Positions 34,059 through 41,151 of a DNA stretch of 41,151 bases are shown here, piece after piece (the first letter of the stretch is position 1; each line of letters begins with the position of its first letter). Below the pieces are notes generated by a model. It saw only the letters and a list, made by a program, of their open reading frames with translations, was not told the DNA's origin and did no database searches. The stretch covers positions 1-41,151 of the forward strand of contig JAKSIY010000007.1 of NCBI GenBank assembly GCA_024398535.1, read 5' to 3'. A program made the translations under genes and the position numbers. This stretch comes from Bacteroidaceae bacterium. Its GTDB lineage: Bacteria > Bacteroidota > Bacteroidia > Bacteroidales > Bacteroidaceae.

Positions 34059-35762
34059 ATGAGCAAGAATACTGAAAAGCATCTGTCTGGAACGGACGCA
34101 GTTGTCCTTGTCAATCCAAGCGTCATCGGATTTTTTGAAGAGAGTATCAGAAAGAACTGGGACAACAGCGCAGTCACAGACTATCAGGGTGAATCTTTCC
34201 TGTACAAGGAAGTAGCCCAGCACATTGAGAAACTACACATAGTATTTGACGGAATGGGCCTGCAGCCGGGTGACCGCGTTGCCCTGTGCGGCAAGAACTG
34301 CAAGAACTGGGGAGTTGCATTCCTGTCAGTCTTCACTTACGGAGCCGTTCCCGTTCCTATCCTGGCAGACTTCACACCGGAGTACATCCACAACATTGTA
34401 AACCACTCTGAAGCAAAGCTTCTGTTTGCCGGCGAGAGCAACTGGAGCGGCCTAGACTTCTCTGCCATGCCAGCCATCCAGGGCGCAATCCTTACAGGTG
34501 ACTACAGCCTGGCACAGAGCCGCAGTAAATCTCTCTCTGAAATATTCTCAAAGGCCGATGCCATCTACGCAGAGAAATTCCCAGAGGGCCTGAAGCCAGA
34601 GAACCTCAGTTACTTCAAGGAGAGCAATCCTGACGCTCTGGCCATACTGAACTACACCTCCGGAACCACAAGCCAGCCTAAGGGTGTAATGATTCCTTAC
34701 CGTGCAGTCCGCTGCAACATCAAGTTCGCAGTAAGGAAACTCCCTATGAAGCCAGGCAGCCGTACCGTTTCAATGCTTCCTCTTGCACACATGTTCGGAC
34801 TCATGTTTGAATTCCTCTTTGACATTGTACTTGGTTGTCACATTCACTTCCTGACAAGAATTCCTAGCCCACAGATCATCTTCAAGGCATTTGCAGAGTT
34901 CAAGCCGAACCTCATAATCACCGTACCACTGGTAATAGAAAAGGTAGTAAAGAGCGCAGTACTTCCTATCATGAACAAGCCGGCCATGAAGCTTGCCATG
35001 AGCATTCCAGGACTCAGAACCTTCATAGGAAACAAGATCAGGACAAAGCTGGCCGATGCCTTCGGAGGCGACCTTCTTGAGGTTGTGATAGGCGGTGCCG
35101 CACTCAACCCAGAAGTTGAGAACTGCCTCAGAAAGATTCACTTCCCATTCTCTGTCGGCTACGGAAGCACAGAGTGCGCCCCTCTCATCTCATACGTACG
35201 TTGGTATGAATACGCCCCTACATCATGCGGACGCGCCATCACTGACGTTGAGGTAAAGATCCTGAGCAACGACCCTGAGAATGTACCGGGTGAGATTATC
35301 ATCCACGGTGACAACGTAATGCTGGGCTACTTCCGCAATGAAGAGGCGACAGCAAAGGCAATTGACAAGGACGGCTGGTTCTACTCAGGTGACCTTGGCA
35401 CAATGGACAAGGAGGGCAACATCTACATCAAGGGACGCAGCAAGACCATGATTCTGGGTCCTTCCGGCCAGAACATCTACCCAGAGGAACTTGAAGCCCG
35501 CATCAACAATGCTCCATACATTGCAGAATCACTCGTTGTGGAACGCAGCGGCAAGCTGACAGCATTGGTTGTCCTGAACAATGAGGCCCTTAAGGCCGAT
35601 TCCGTACAGGAAGCAGACATAGAGAAGATCATGGAGCAGAACCGTCAGAACATAAACGCCAAACTGCCAATCTATGAGAAGATAAGCTCATTCCAGACAG
35701 TCGATGGCTTTGAAAAGACTCCAAAGGGAAGCATCAAGCGTTTCCTTTATCAGGACAAATAA
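34059..35762 (+). CDS. AMP-forming acyl-CoA ligase-like protein (copy 2)
   Basis: A 567-residue ANL-superfamily ligase and paralogue of the gene at 20777. It has YTSGTTSQPKG (P-loop), GYGSTECAPLISY (A5), GWFYSGDLG (A7), KGRSKTMILGPSGQNIYPEELE (A8) and the A10 Lys in KTPKGSIKRFLY. The N-terminus has about 20 extra residues relative to copy 1. In the P-loop the second Gly of TSGTTG is Ser, a mild change. It probably activates a fatty or other carboxylate. The tricorn-like protease starts 12 bases later and may be cotranscribed. Confidence 0.88.
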   Translation: MSKNTEKHLSGTDAVVLVNPSVIGFFEESIRKNWDNSAVTDYQGESFLYKEVAQHIEKLHIVFDGMGLQPGDRVALCGKNCKNWGVAFLSVFTYGAVPVPILADFTPEYIHNIVNHSEAKLLFAGESNWSGLDFSAMPAIQGAILTGDYSLAQSRSKSLSEIFSKADAIYAEKFPEGLKPENLSYFKESNPDALAILNYTSGTTSQPKGVMIPYRAVRCNIKFAVRKLPMKPGSRTVSMLPLAHMFGLMFEFLFDIVLGCHIHFLTRIPSPQIIFKAFAEFKPNLIITVPLVIEKVVKSAVLPIMNKPAMKLAMSIPGLRTFIGNKIRTKLADAFGGDLLEVVIGGAALNPEVENCLRKIHFPFSVGYGSTECAPLISYVRWYEYAPTSCGRAITDVEVKILSNDPENVPGEIIIHGDNVMLGYFRNEEATAKAIDKDGWFYSGDLGTMDKEGNIYIKGRSKTMILGPSGQNIYPEELEARINNAPYIAESLVVERSGKLTALVVLNNEALKADSVQEADIEKIMEQNRQNINAKLPIYEKISSFQTVDGFEKTPKGSIKRFLYQDK

Positions 35763-35774
35763 TTACACATCAGA

Positions 35775-38700
35775 ATGAGAAAGTTCATCACATTGGCAGC
35801 AGTTGCAGTCATCAGTACCGGGCTCTGTGCTGCAGAAGAGGCAAGGCTCCTCAGGTTCCCTGCCACAAACAGCCAGCAGGTAGTATTCAGCCATGCCGGT
35901 GACCTGTACACCGTTTCCATAAACGGCGGCAAGGCACAGAGACTCACATCGCACGTAGGGTACGAGATGTTTGCCCGTTTCTCTCCAGACGGAAAGAGCA
36001 TCGCATTCACCGGAGAATATGACGGAAACAGAGAAGTTTACCTTATACCATCCCAGGGCGGAGAGCCTGTAAGACTCACCTACACGGCCACCAACAGCCG
36101 TGATGACCTGTCCGACCGCATGGGTCCGAACAACGTTGTCATGACATGGAATCCTGACGGCAAGTCAATCATGTTCCGCAACCGCATCAGCGACGGCTTT
36201 TCAGGCAAGCTCTGGTCTGTTTCCGTAGAAGGAGCCATGCCAGAAGAGCTGCCTCTTCCTGAGGGAGGTTTCTGCAGCTGGTCACCGGACGGAAAGCAGT
36301 TGGCCTACAACCGCGTGTTCCGTGAATTCCGCACATGGAAGTACTACCGTGGCGGTATGGCCGACGACATCTGGATCTATGACCCAAAGGCAAAGAAGAT
36401 CACCAACATTACAGAGAACGATGCCCAGGACATCTTTCCTATGTGGTGCGGTGACGAAATCTACTTTGCATCGGACCGCGATGCCACTATGAACCTGTTT
36501 GTCTATAACACAAAGACAAAACAGACACAGAAGGTGACAGACTTCAAGGAGTATGACGTAAAGTTCCCAAGCACAGACGGCAAGACCATCGTGTTTGAGA
36601 ACGGCGGTTACATCTGGAAGCTTGACCCAAAGACCAAGAAGTATGAGCAGATGCACATTGAGGTGGCATCAGACATGGTCTATTCCAGGACAGAGCAGCG
36701 CAATGTCTCAGGCAGACTCTCTGCAGCCAGCATGGCTCCTGACGGCTCACGCGTGGCAATCACTGCACGAGGTGAGGTATTTGACGTACCTGCATCAAAG
36801 GGCGTCACCAGGAACATAACCCGCACTCCGGGATCAAACGACCGAGGCGCAGCGTGGAGCTATGACGGCAAATACATTGCATACATCAGTGACCAGACCG
36901 GCGAGACCGAGATTTGGATCCACAATGTCCAGACCGGCAAATCAGAGCAGATGACAAAGGGCAATGACACCTACATACGCCGCATCATCTGGGCTCCGGA
37001 CAGCAAGACCCTGCTCTACACAGACCGCAGGAACCGCATCATGGAGCTGACCATTGCAAGCAAGAAGACCAGATGTGTGCTTGAGAACCCGCACAACGAG
37101 CCATCTGACGTGACATTCTCTCCAGACAGCAAGTGGATTGCCTATACCAAGCAGGAAGAAAACCACTTTGGCGTAATCTATCTTGTGGAACTTTCATCAG
37201 GAAAGGAATATGCAGCAACAGAGAGATGGTACAACTCAGATTCACCAGCATTCAGCTCTGACGGCAAGTATCTGATCTTCAGTTCCGACCGCGACTTCAA
37301 CCCGACCTACAGCAGCATAGAATGGGATTACGCCTACAACAACATGGGTGGCGTTTACATGGCTATGCTGTCAAAAGACACCCCTTCACCATTCCTTCCA
37401 AAGGATGCCCAGGTTTCAATCAAGGACGATGAAGAGCCAGCAAAGAAGGCCGATGCAGGAAAGAATGACAAGAAAAAGGAAGAACCAAAGGCTAAGGAGG
37501 ACAACTCCATGAAGATTGACACCGATGGTCTGTACAACCGCATCATAAAACTGCCATTGCCAGCCGGTAACTATGGTGGTTTCTATTGCGACGGACGCAA
37601 GGTATATTACAGCGGCCGTGGTGGCACCAATGCATTCAACCTTGAGACCCAGAAGTCTGACGTCTATACCGATGCCCGCATAGATGTACGCTATGGTGCA
37701 AAGAAGGCTCTCTTCATGAAGGGCAGAGACATCTACGTTGCAGACTTTGGCGGTGAGTCAGCCAGACTTGGCACACCGGTTTCTACCGCAGACATGGTAG
37801 CAGACATAGACTTCTCTGAAGAGTGGGCACAGATCTACAATGAGGTCTGGCGCGCATTCCGTGACGGTTTCTATCTTGAGAACATGCATGGGGCAGACTG
37901 GAATGCCATCAGGAAAAAGTATGAAGTACTTGTTCCATACGCAAAGACCCGTCTTGACCTCAACTATATAATAGGTGAAATGATCAGCGAGGTTGGCTGC
38001 GGACACGCATACGTCACAGCAGGAGAGAAACCAGAAGCAAACCGCATCAGCATGGGTATGCTGGGTGCAGTCATCAGTTCTGACAAGAGCGGATACTTCA
38101 GGATTGACCACATCCTTCAGGGAGCTCCATACAGTCAGACACTGCGCTCTCCTCTTGCCGAGCCGGGACTTGGCGTTCAGGAAGGCGAGTTCATTACCGC
38201 AGTGAACGGCATTCCTGCAAACTCCGTAAAGAACATATATCAGCTGCTCATCGGCAAGGCCGGCGTACTGACAGAGCTTACCATCAACAGCAAGGCTGCA
38301 GAAGGTGGAAGAAAGGTCATCATCAGCCCAATCGCAGACGAATACCCTCTGTTCCATCTTGAGTGGATCCAGAAGAACATAGACCGCGTCAATGAGGCAA
38401 CAAATGGTCAGGTAGGCTACATCTACATTCCAGACATGAGCCAGGAGGGTCTTAACGAGTTTGTACGTTACTTCTACCCTCAGCTTGACAAGAAAGCCTT
38501 GATCATTGATGACCGTGCAAACGGCGGCGGCAACGTCTCTCCAATGATTCTGGAGCGTCTGCAGCGTGACCCGTACCGCATGACAATGTACCGCAACAGT
38601 GACCTTAACGGAACCATCCCAGAGGGTACCCACAATGGTCCAAAGGTTATGCTTGTAAACAAGTACTCAGCATCTGACGGAGACCTATTCCCATGGAGCT

Positions 38701-39032
38701 TCAAGGCAACCAAGACCGGAACAATCATCGGAACCCGCACATGGGGCGGTATTGTCGGCATCAGCGGTTCACTGCCTTACATGGACGGTACAGACGTACG
38801 CGTTCCGTTCTTCACGAACTACGATGCCAAGACAGGCGAATGGATTGTAGAGAATCACGGCGTTGATCCAGACATCCTGATTGACAACGACCCGATCCTT
38901 GAGTTCAATGGTACTGACCAGCAGCTTGAAGAGGCCATCAAGGTTGCCCTTGAGCAGATAAAGACTGACTACAAGCCGCTGCCAAAGACTCCCGCCCCAC
39001 GCACCTATAAGGACCTGGGAATCCAGAAGTAA
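35775..39032 (+). CDS. Tricorn-type protease (propeller-PDZ-S41)
   Basis: A 1085-residue secreted homologue of the tricorn protease with a cleavable signal (MRKFITLAAVAVISTGLCAAEE). Two WD/TolB-like beta-propellers occupy about residues 25-560 with repeated SPDGK/DG motifs. A Lys/Glu-rich linker follows (about 550-580), then a C1 helical region, a PDZ domain (about 750-840) and the S41 core. Catalytic His744 is in GCGHAYV, the nucleophile Ser is at about 965 in YSASDGD and a Glu lies near 1026 in VENHGVDPD. It is expected to degrade peptides in the periplasm. It ends at a strong terminator. Confidence 0.9.
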   Translation: MRKFITLAAVAVISTGLCAAEEARLLRFPATNSQQVVFSHAGDLYTVSINGGKAQRLTSHVGYEMFARFSPDGKSIAFTGEYDGNREVYLIPSQGGEPVRLTYTATNSRDDLSDRMGPNNVVMTWNPDGKSIMFRNRISDGFSGKLWSVSVEGAMPEELPLPEGGFCSWSPDGKQLAYNRVFREFRTWKYYRGGMADDIWIYDPKAKKITNITENDAQDIFPMWCGDEIYFASDRDATMNLFVYNTKTKQTQKVTDFKEYDVKFPSTDGKTIVFENGGYIWKLDPKTKKYEQMHIEVASDMVYSRTEQRNVSGRLSAASMAPDGSRVAITARGEVFDVPASKGVTRNITRTPGSNDRGAAWSYDGKYIAYISDQTGETEIWIHNVQTGKSEQMTKGNDTYIRRIIWAPDSKTLLYTDRRNRIMELTIASKKTRCVLENPHNEPSDVTFSPDSKWIAYTKQEENHFGVIYLVELSSGKEYAATERWYNSDSPAFSSDGKYLIFSSDRDFNPTYSSIEWDYAYNNMGGVYMAMLSKDTPSPFLPKDAQVSIKDDEEPAKKADAGKNDKKKEEPKAKEDNSMKIDTDGLYNRIIKLPLPAGNYGGFYCDGRKVYYSGRGGTNAFNLETQKSDVYTDARIDVRYGAKKALFMKGRDIYVADFGGESARLGTPVSTADMVADIDFSEEWAQIYNEVWRAFRDGFYLENMHGADWNAIRKKYEVLVPYAKTRLDLNYIIGEMISEVGCGHAYVTAGEKPEANRISMGMLGAVISSDKSGYFRIDHILQGAPYSQTLRSPLAEPGLGVQEGEFITAVNGIPANSVKNIYQLLIGKAGVLTELTINSKAAEGGRKVIISPIADEYPLFHLEWIQKNIDRVNEATNGQVGYIYIPDMSQEGLNEFVRYFYPQLDKKALIIDDRANGGGNVSPMILERLQRDPYRMTMYRNSDLNGTIPEGTHNGPKVMLVNKYSASDGDLFPWSFKATKTGTIIGTRTWGGIVGISGSLPYMDGTDVRVPFFTNYDAKTGEWIVENHGVDPDILIDNDPILEFNGTDQQLEEAIKVALEQIKTDYKPLPKTPAPRTYKDLGIQK

Positions 39033-39058
39033 TTGCTGGTTCAATCACCACATAAGAA

Positions 39059-39090
39059 TTTGCCCCGAGATCTCATGGTCTCGGGGCAAA
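39059..39090 (+). terminator. Intrinsic terminator after the tricorn-like gene
   Basis: A perfect 12-base stem, TTTGCCCCGAGA (39059-39070) with its complement (39079-39090) and an 8-base loop, lies 26 bases past the stop. No long T-run follows, so efficiency is uncertain. Confidence 0.75.
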
Positions 39091-39119
39091 TTCACGTGAG
39101 TTTTACCGTCTTTTGTTTC

Positions 39120-39571
39120 TTAGGCCTTCATCGCGAAGAGAGAAGGCGTGACCTCATATATGTTGTGGAAGCCGGCCTCCACTCCTGATTGCCTGACAGC
39201 AGCTCACATACTGCAGAGTTCTCGTCCATGATGCTCTTGTTGAGTGTGTCAACACTTCCCGTTCGACCATCTCATCCCAATACTACCGGGCAAGGGACTG
39301 GACAGTTTCATTGTACTCGGACAATACGGATCCAAAAAGACCAACGCCATCTCCGTTATGGACCAACATGCAGGAAAGTACATCCTGTGTCACGCAAATC
39401 TTCTGGACTAGGCTCGTCAGACACGAACCCGATGTTCAGCATTATCCTGGTCCTCGAACGGCCGGACACGTCTCGATAGCTTTCCTTGATGCGATAATAA
39501 CTGTCATCGCATCCCTTGGCTGTGTCGTATCTGGTCTCCGATATGAAATGCATGTGGCAAAGATAAGTCAT
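39120..39571 (-). pseudogene. IS1634-type transposase N-terminal remnant
   Basis: Decayed minus-strand transposase. From 39571 the frame reads HFISETRYDTA, then CDDSYYRIKESYRDV and SRTRIMLNIGF, the N-terminal pattern of Bacteroidetes IS1634/IS4-like transposases. It stops at 39356. After a frame change the similarity resumes (LFGSVLSEYNETV with an internal stop, YWDEMVERE), and another frame gives IMDENSAVCELLSG, which fits the next conserved stretch. About 150 N-terminal codons remain, with at least two frameshifts and several stops; the catalytic domain and clear terminal repeats are missing. Confidence 0.65.
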
Positions 39572-39743
39572 TTAAAATCAACTTCTGTGTACTACATTTC
39601 AAGTTTTAGAGATGCCTGTATTGATAACCAAGGACTTAGGAAGACATAAGGCCTATTTTAGAGCTAAAAATTAATGAAATTTGTTCCTGAAGGGCAAAGT
39701 TGGGTTAAACAATTTATAGTTAAGGACTTGCAACGACGTTGAA

Positions 39744-40277
39744 TCACTTTATCGCATCAGTAATATTTATCAATAATGGTTCTGAATAAATTTTCGTATT
39801 ATGCTTCCTTCCTGAATCCCGGTACACTAGATATACCAAACAGGAACTAGAATAAAAAAAACTATTATAACTCTGAATCTGAAATGATTTTGAAATACTT
39901 TCGTCCGGATTCAAAATCACATTTTCGCTCCTTCCCCTTTTGGGTTTGTGCAGGTACAGAAAGGTATCATCTAGAGTATGAAGAATGATACTGTCTTTTT
40001 GAACAAAAGGGACGGCAATATCATTTATGGTGTAAGACAAGTTCTCTGAGTGTATTTGAAACAAATAATAATTTGCCTCAAGATTAATACGGCACTTACT
40101 CTCAGAGACATTTGAAAAAGTTACCATTATGTTCAGAGTATCTCCAATGAAGACAGAGTCGTTGCAAGAAAAAGACACTTTTATTGCATCACCAATACGA
40201 ACTTTATTGTTTTTCCCGAATGTCAAAGATGCACACGACGAGGAGATAATTAATGTCAGTAGTAATTTGACAACCAT
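39744..40277 (-). CDS. Exported protein of unknown function, candidate immunity
   Basis: About 177 residues from ATG 40277 (MVVKLLLTLIISSSC); an in-frame ATG at 40352 would lie deeper in the toxin gene. The N-terminus is a hydrophobic signal ending SSSCASLTFG, a weak lipobox or a standard signal. The rest looks like an Ig-like beta-sandwich (KVSFSCNDSVFIGDTLNIMVTFSNVSESKCRI type). I recognise no family. Its start lies inside the end of the RHS gene (stop at 40256), the usual place for an immunity gene, and its codons are AT-rich like the toxin tip. Immunity function is inference. Confidence 0.6.
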   Translation of the reverse strand: MVVKLLLTLIISSSCASLTFGKNNKVRIGDAIKVSFSCNDSVFIGDTLNIMVTFSNVSESKCRINLEANYYLFQIHSENLSYTINDIAVPFVQKDSIILHTLDDTFLYLHKPKRGRSENVILNPDESISKSFQIQSYNSFFYSSSCLVYLVYRDSGRKHNTKIYSEPLLINITDAIK

Positions 40278-41151
40278 TTTCTTCGAGGGATAGAATATAC
40301 AAAATGCCACCATAATTCTTTGTAAAGTTGTTGTTCTTCTTCTATTACACATGCTTGAATACCATATGAATTTATGCGATTTAATAATTCATTTCGTATA
40401 TCAAGTTTTGAATATAACCCCTGATGTTTATAGCTAACTTTATATGTCTTATACTCTTCAAGATTCACTGTTTGACTTTGGGTTTCTAGTTTTTCAACTT
40501 TTCCATTTCTTACATGAGCACTATGAATACGTTCATGGTCTGCGTTAAAAATAAAATGATAATAACCATTCTGAAAAGATTGGTCTGAAAAAAAAACTTC
40601 TCCGGTGATAGGATCTGTAGCTGCCTCTGGGTTACCAGTTCCGTAATCAGTAGTGAAATATTTGTGGTTCGGTGCATATTTTCCATCTATACCGAAATAA
40701 TCAAAAATATCTTGATATTTCTCAGTTGAAACAAATTGATTAAACACATATTCATTCGAATGGAATCCTTCAACCTTCATAAAATTATTAAAGTGTTCAG
40801 ACGACACAAACCCAAACAATGCTCCTGATACTGCGCCGGAAATGGCAGCCTGTTTCATATCTTTTGCTCCTGTAACAACAGCATAAGAATAATTTGTAAT
40901 ACTGGAAATAGCAGCATTGTACAATGAACTACTAATCCATCCTGTTGGAGCAAATCCGCTCACTAAACAAGATATGCCTCCTATTAATCCACCACATATT
41001 GCCCCCTTGAGCCAAGATTCATTGTTTAAATCCGCAAGTACAGCACATCTAGCCCCATTAAAAACAGCGCTTATAATAATTAATTCCCAAAATTCCCCAC
41101 TCGGATCGGTGTACATGAGTGGGTTGTTTAGGCAGTAGGCGTAGCGGTTGA
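40256..41151 (-). CDS. RHS-repeat protein, C-terminal part with HExxH tip (partial)
   Basis: 3' end of a larger gene cut by the window edge. The frame enters from the edge as NRYAYCLNNPLMYTDPSGEFW, the RHS-associated core signature that precedes the variable toxin. A glycine-rich hydrophobic segment (about 45-110 residues on) is followed by a roughly 170-residue C-terminal domain. That domain contains NADHERIHSAH, an HExxH zinc-peptidase-like motif (codons at 40523-40537), and a nearby LEEYKTY Glu that could be a third ligand. RHS proteins deliver such tips to rival cells. The strong AT bias relative to neighbours suggests horizontal gain of the tip. Confidence 0.78.
   Translation of the reverse strand, partial: NRYAYCLNNPLMYTDPSGEFWELIIISAVFNGARCAVLADLNNESWLKGAICGGLIGGISCLVSGFAPTGWISSSLYNAAISSITNYSYAVVTGAKDMKQAAISGAVSGALFGFVSSEHFNNFMKVEGFHSNEYVFNQFVSTEKYQDIFDYFGIDGKYAPNHKYFTTDYGTGNPEAATDPITGEVFFSDQSFQNGYYHFIFNADHERIHSAHVRNGKVEKLETQSQTVNLEEYKTYKVSYKHQGLYSKLDIRNELLNRINSYGIQACVIEEEQQLYKELWWHFVYSIPRRKWLSNYY

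Larger units (their letters stand above)
39033..39743. other. 711-base stretch without an intact gene
   Basis: It holds the terminator at 39059-39090 and the transposase remnant (about 39120-39571). The last 170 bases (39572-39743) are AT-rich. I see no ORF, RNA gene or clear inverted repeat there; it is simply downstream of the candidate immunity gene. Confidence 0.6.

Noticed and set aside
33992-34177. Extended wzx N-terminus
   Set aside because: The extra residues are unlike the family and would run into the divergent promoter region and the start of the next gene.
37758-38633. Long minus-strand open frame (291 codons)
   Set aside because: It is the antisense shadow of the tricorn-like S41 region, Cys/Val-rich with no motif.
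1-41151. CRISPR arrays, rRNA and tRNA genes
   Set aside because: No regularly spaced repeats, cloverleaf or rRNA-like sequence was recognised on either strand by eye.

Overview
The window reads as a chromosomal segment of a Bacteroidales bacterium, most likely Prevotellaceae-like. The evidence is a TamL-type lipoprotein Omp85 protein, DUF4296 next to lspA, a DksA-like protein with only two of four zinc cysteines, an ileS-dksA-lspA gene order, -7 boxes of the TAnnTTTG type, a tricorn-like S41 protease and an IS1634-type transposase remnant. No rRNA, tRNA or CRISPR array was seen.

Layout. 1-9.4 kb: a REP-like double palindrome at the very edge, then an MBL-fold hydrolase and tamL (minus), a SpoU/TrmH methyltransferase (plus), and the minus-strand operon ileS-dksA-lspA-DUF4296. 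ileS carries an in-frame TAG inside a roughly 78-bp tract in which conserved residues are scrambled with no net length change. 9.5-15.4 kb: a compact plus-strand operon hisH-hisA-hisF-hisIE-ftsE-lysC-lysA, closed by a strong bidirectional terminator. 15.5-20 kb (minus): an O-antigen-ligase/TPR membrane protein directly behind a Cys-rich lipoprotein of unknown function, then ndk and a LolC/E-type permease. 20-22.4 kb (plus): a YggS-type PLP protein and an AMP-forming acyl ligase. 22.5-23.3 kb (minus): a secreted protein with a Gly-rich tandem-repeat tail.

23.4-34.0 kb (minus) is the main accessory block, a near-gapless operon that appears to build a phosphocholine-decorated phosphopolyol glycan. 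It encodes a Wzx flippase, a LicC-LicA fusion (choline kinase plus phosphocholine cytidylyltransferase), an IspD/TarI-like cytidylyltransferase, LicD, an SDR reductase fused to a TagD-like cytidylyltransferase, a TagF-like polyol-phosphate transferase, a CgeB-like and a GT-A-like glycosyltransferase, and a HerA/DUF853 ATPase at the tail. The block is flanked by two same-orientation paralogous AMP-forming ligases (20.8 and 34.1 kb).

34-39 kb (plus): the second ligase and a tricorn-type protease. 39.0-41.15 kb: a terminator, a decayed transposase, a candidate immunity protein and the 3' end of an RHS polymorphic toxin whose tip has an HExxH motif; this part is visibly more AT-rich and looks horizontally acquired.

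The points most worth a second look are the in-place scrambled tract in ileS and its shared 10-mer with the edge palindrome, the teichoic-acid-like phosphocholine locus in a Gram-negative, the ligase/lipoprotein pair, and the HExxH RHS tip with its overlapping downstream gene. Functional calls rest on reading the protein sequences against remembered family motifs; no database search was run.
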